NCBI GenBank assembly: GCA_038222225.1
Contig: JBBRHV010000028.1
Span: 1 to 22,586 of the forward strand
Source of the DNA: JAKLFA01 sp038222225
Lineage (GTDB): Bacteria; Omnitrophota; Gorgyraeia; Zapsychrales; JANLHA01
Length of the DNA: 22,586 nt
Reading direction: 5' to 3'
The first letter of the stretch is position 1; each line of letters starts with the position of its first letter. A program made the translations under genes and the position numbers. Under the pieces are notes generated by a model. It was not told where the DNA came from. It did not search any database and saw only the letters and a list, made by a program, of their open reading frames with translations. Below, piece by piece: positions 22,450 to 22,586 of this stretch.

Positions 22450-22586
22450 ATTCTGGAAAAAGTTTTATGAAGAAGGAGCTTAAAGAGAGATAGCCGGTAT
22501 GAAGAATTTGGGCATAAGCGAGGCTCACGGGAGAGCGATAAACGCGCGTTGTTGAATCAATTATACGGTTTGCGTTGTTTGTTCTT
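22450..22586. other. Right edge without an assignable gene
   Basis: An ATG at 22467 opens only eight codons. Another frame is open from about 22473 to the window end (RYEEFGHKRGSRESDKRALL-like text) but has no start codon, so a gene that begins here cannot be supported. No terminator is visible after the lipoprotein gene. Confidence 0.4.

Noticed and set aside
1..22586. CRISPR arrays, tRNA or rRNA genes, prophage or defence modules
   Set aside because: I found no regularly spaced repeats, cloverleaf with CCA-end pattern, phage structural genes or defence genes in the window.

Overview
The window looks like a chromosomal piece of an uncultivated Gram-negative bacterium. A Candidatus Omnitrophota (former OP3) genome is my best guess, but no rRNA or other marker is present to prove it. 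The hints are a lipoprotein with a clear lipobox, DsbD-type periplasmic redox genes, a sigma-54 circuit, a B12-binding radical SAM enzyme beside membrane glycosylation-type genes, and many weakly characterised envelope proteins. The assignment is inference from gene style. Gene density is high. There are no tRNA or rRNA genes and no CRISPR array.

Region by region. (1) 1-2395: a compact metal(loid) operon, DUF134 DNA-binding protein, ACR3 arsenite permease, MntP-type Mn(II) exporter, driven by a near-consensus sigma-70 promoter whose -10/start region is overlaid by a perfect 16-bp palindrome and closed by a terminator. (2) 2410-4889: a MATE exporter and a membrane-anchored SGNH hydrolase. (3) 4971-7220: a promoter-led operon of a degenerate nucleotidyltransferase, a TPM/YgcG protein and a LemA protein, ending in a terminator that works on both strands; a convergent second SGNH hydrolase with an inserted helical-repeat region follows (7219-8553, minus). 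(4) 8664-14038: a radical SAM/B12 gene followed by a damaged zone. Here a YfhO-like membrane protein has lost its C-terminus, an IS3-family transposase survives only as its last ~68 residues, and a methyltransferase has lost its N-terminus, which is the scar expected of an IS-adjacent deletion. Two minus-strand genes come next: a dolichol-phosphate-mannose-synthase-like GT2 and a GT-C-like polytopic membrane protein. (5) 14160-17464: a periplasmic redox operon: a small secreted beta-rich protein, a DsbD/ScsB-type reductase, and an exported redoxin. A metallophosphoesterase follows whose reading frame is broken by a single missing base. (6) 18321-22449: a sensor kinase and NtrC-type response regulator, then an excellent sigma-54 promoter (21214-21230) in front of two peptidoglycan-binding-domain envelope proteins, a self-contained envelope-response circuit.

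The two most interesting regulatory ideas are: (a) DUF134 as the metalloid-responsive autorepressor of an ACR3-MntP operon, in place of ArsR; and (b) the kinase/regulator pair directly driving the adjacent peptidoglycan-binding genes through sigma-54. Both can be tested from sequence comparison and simple binding experiments.
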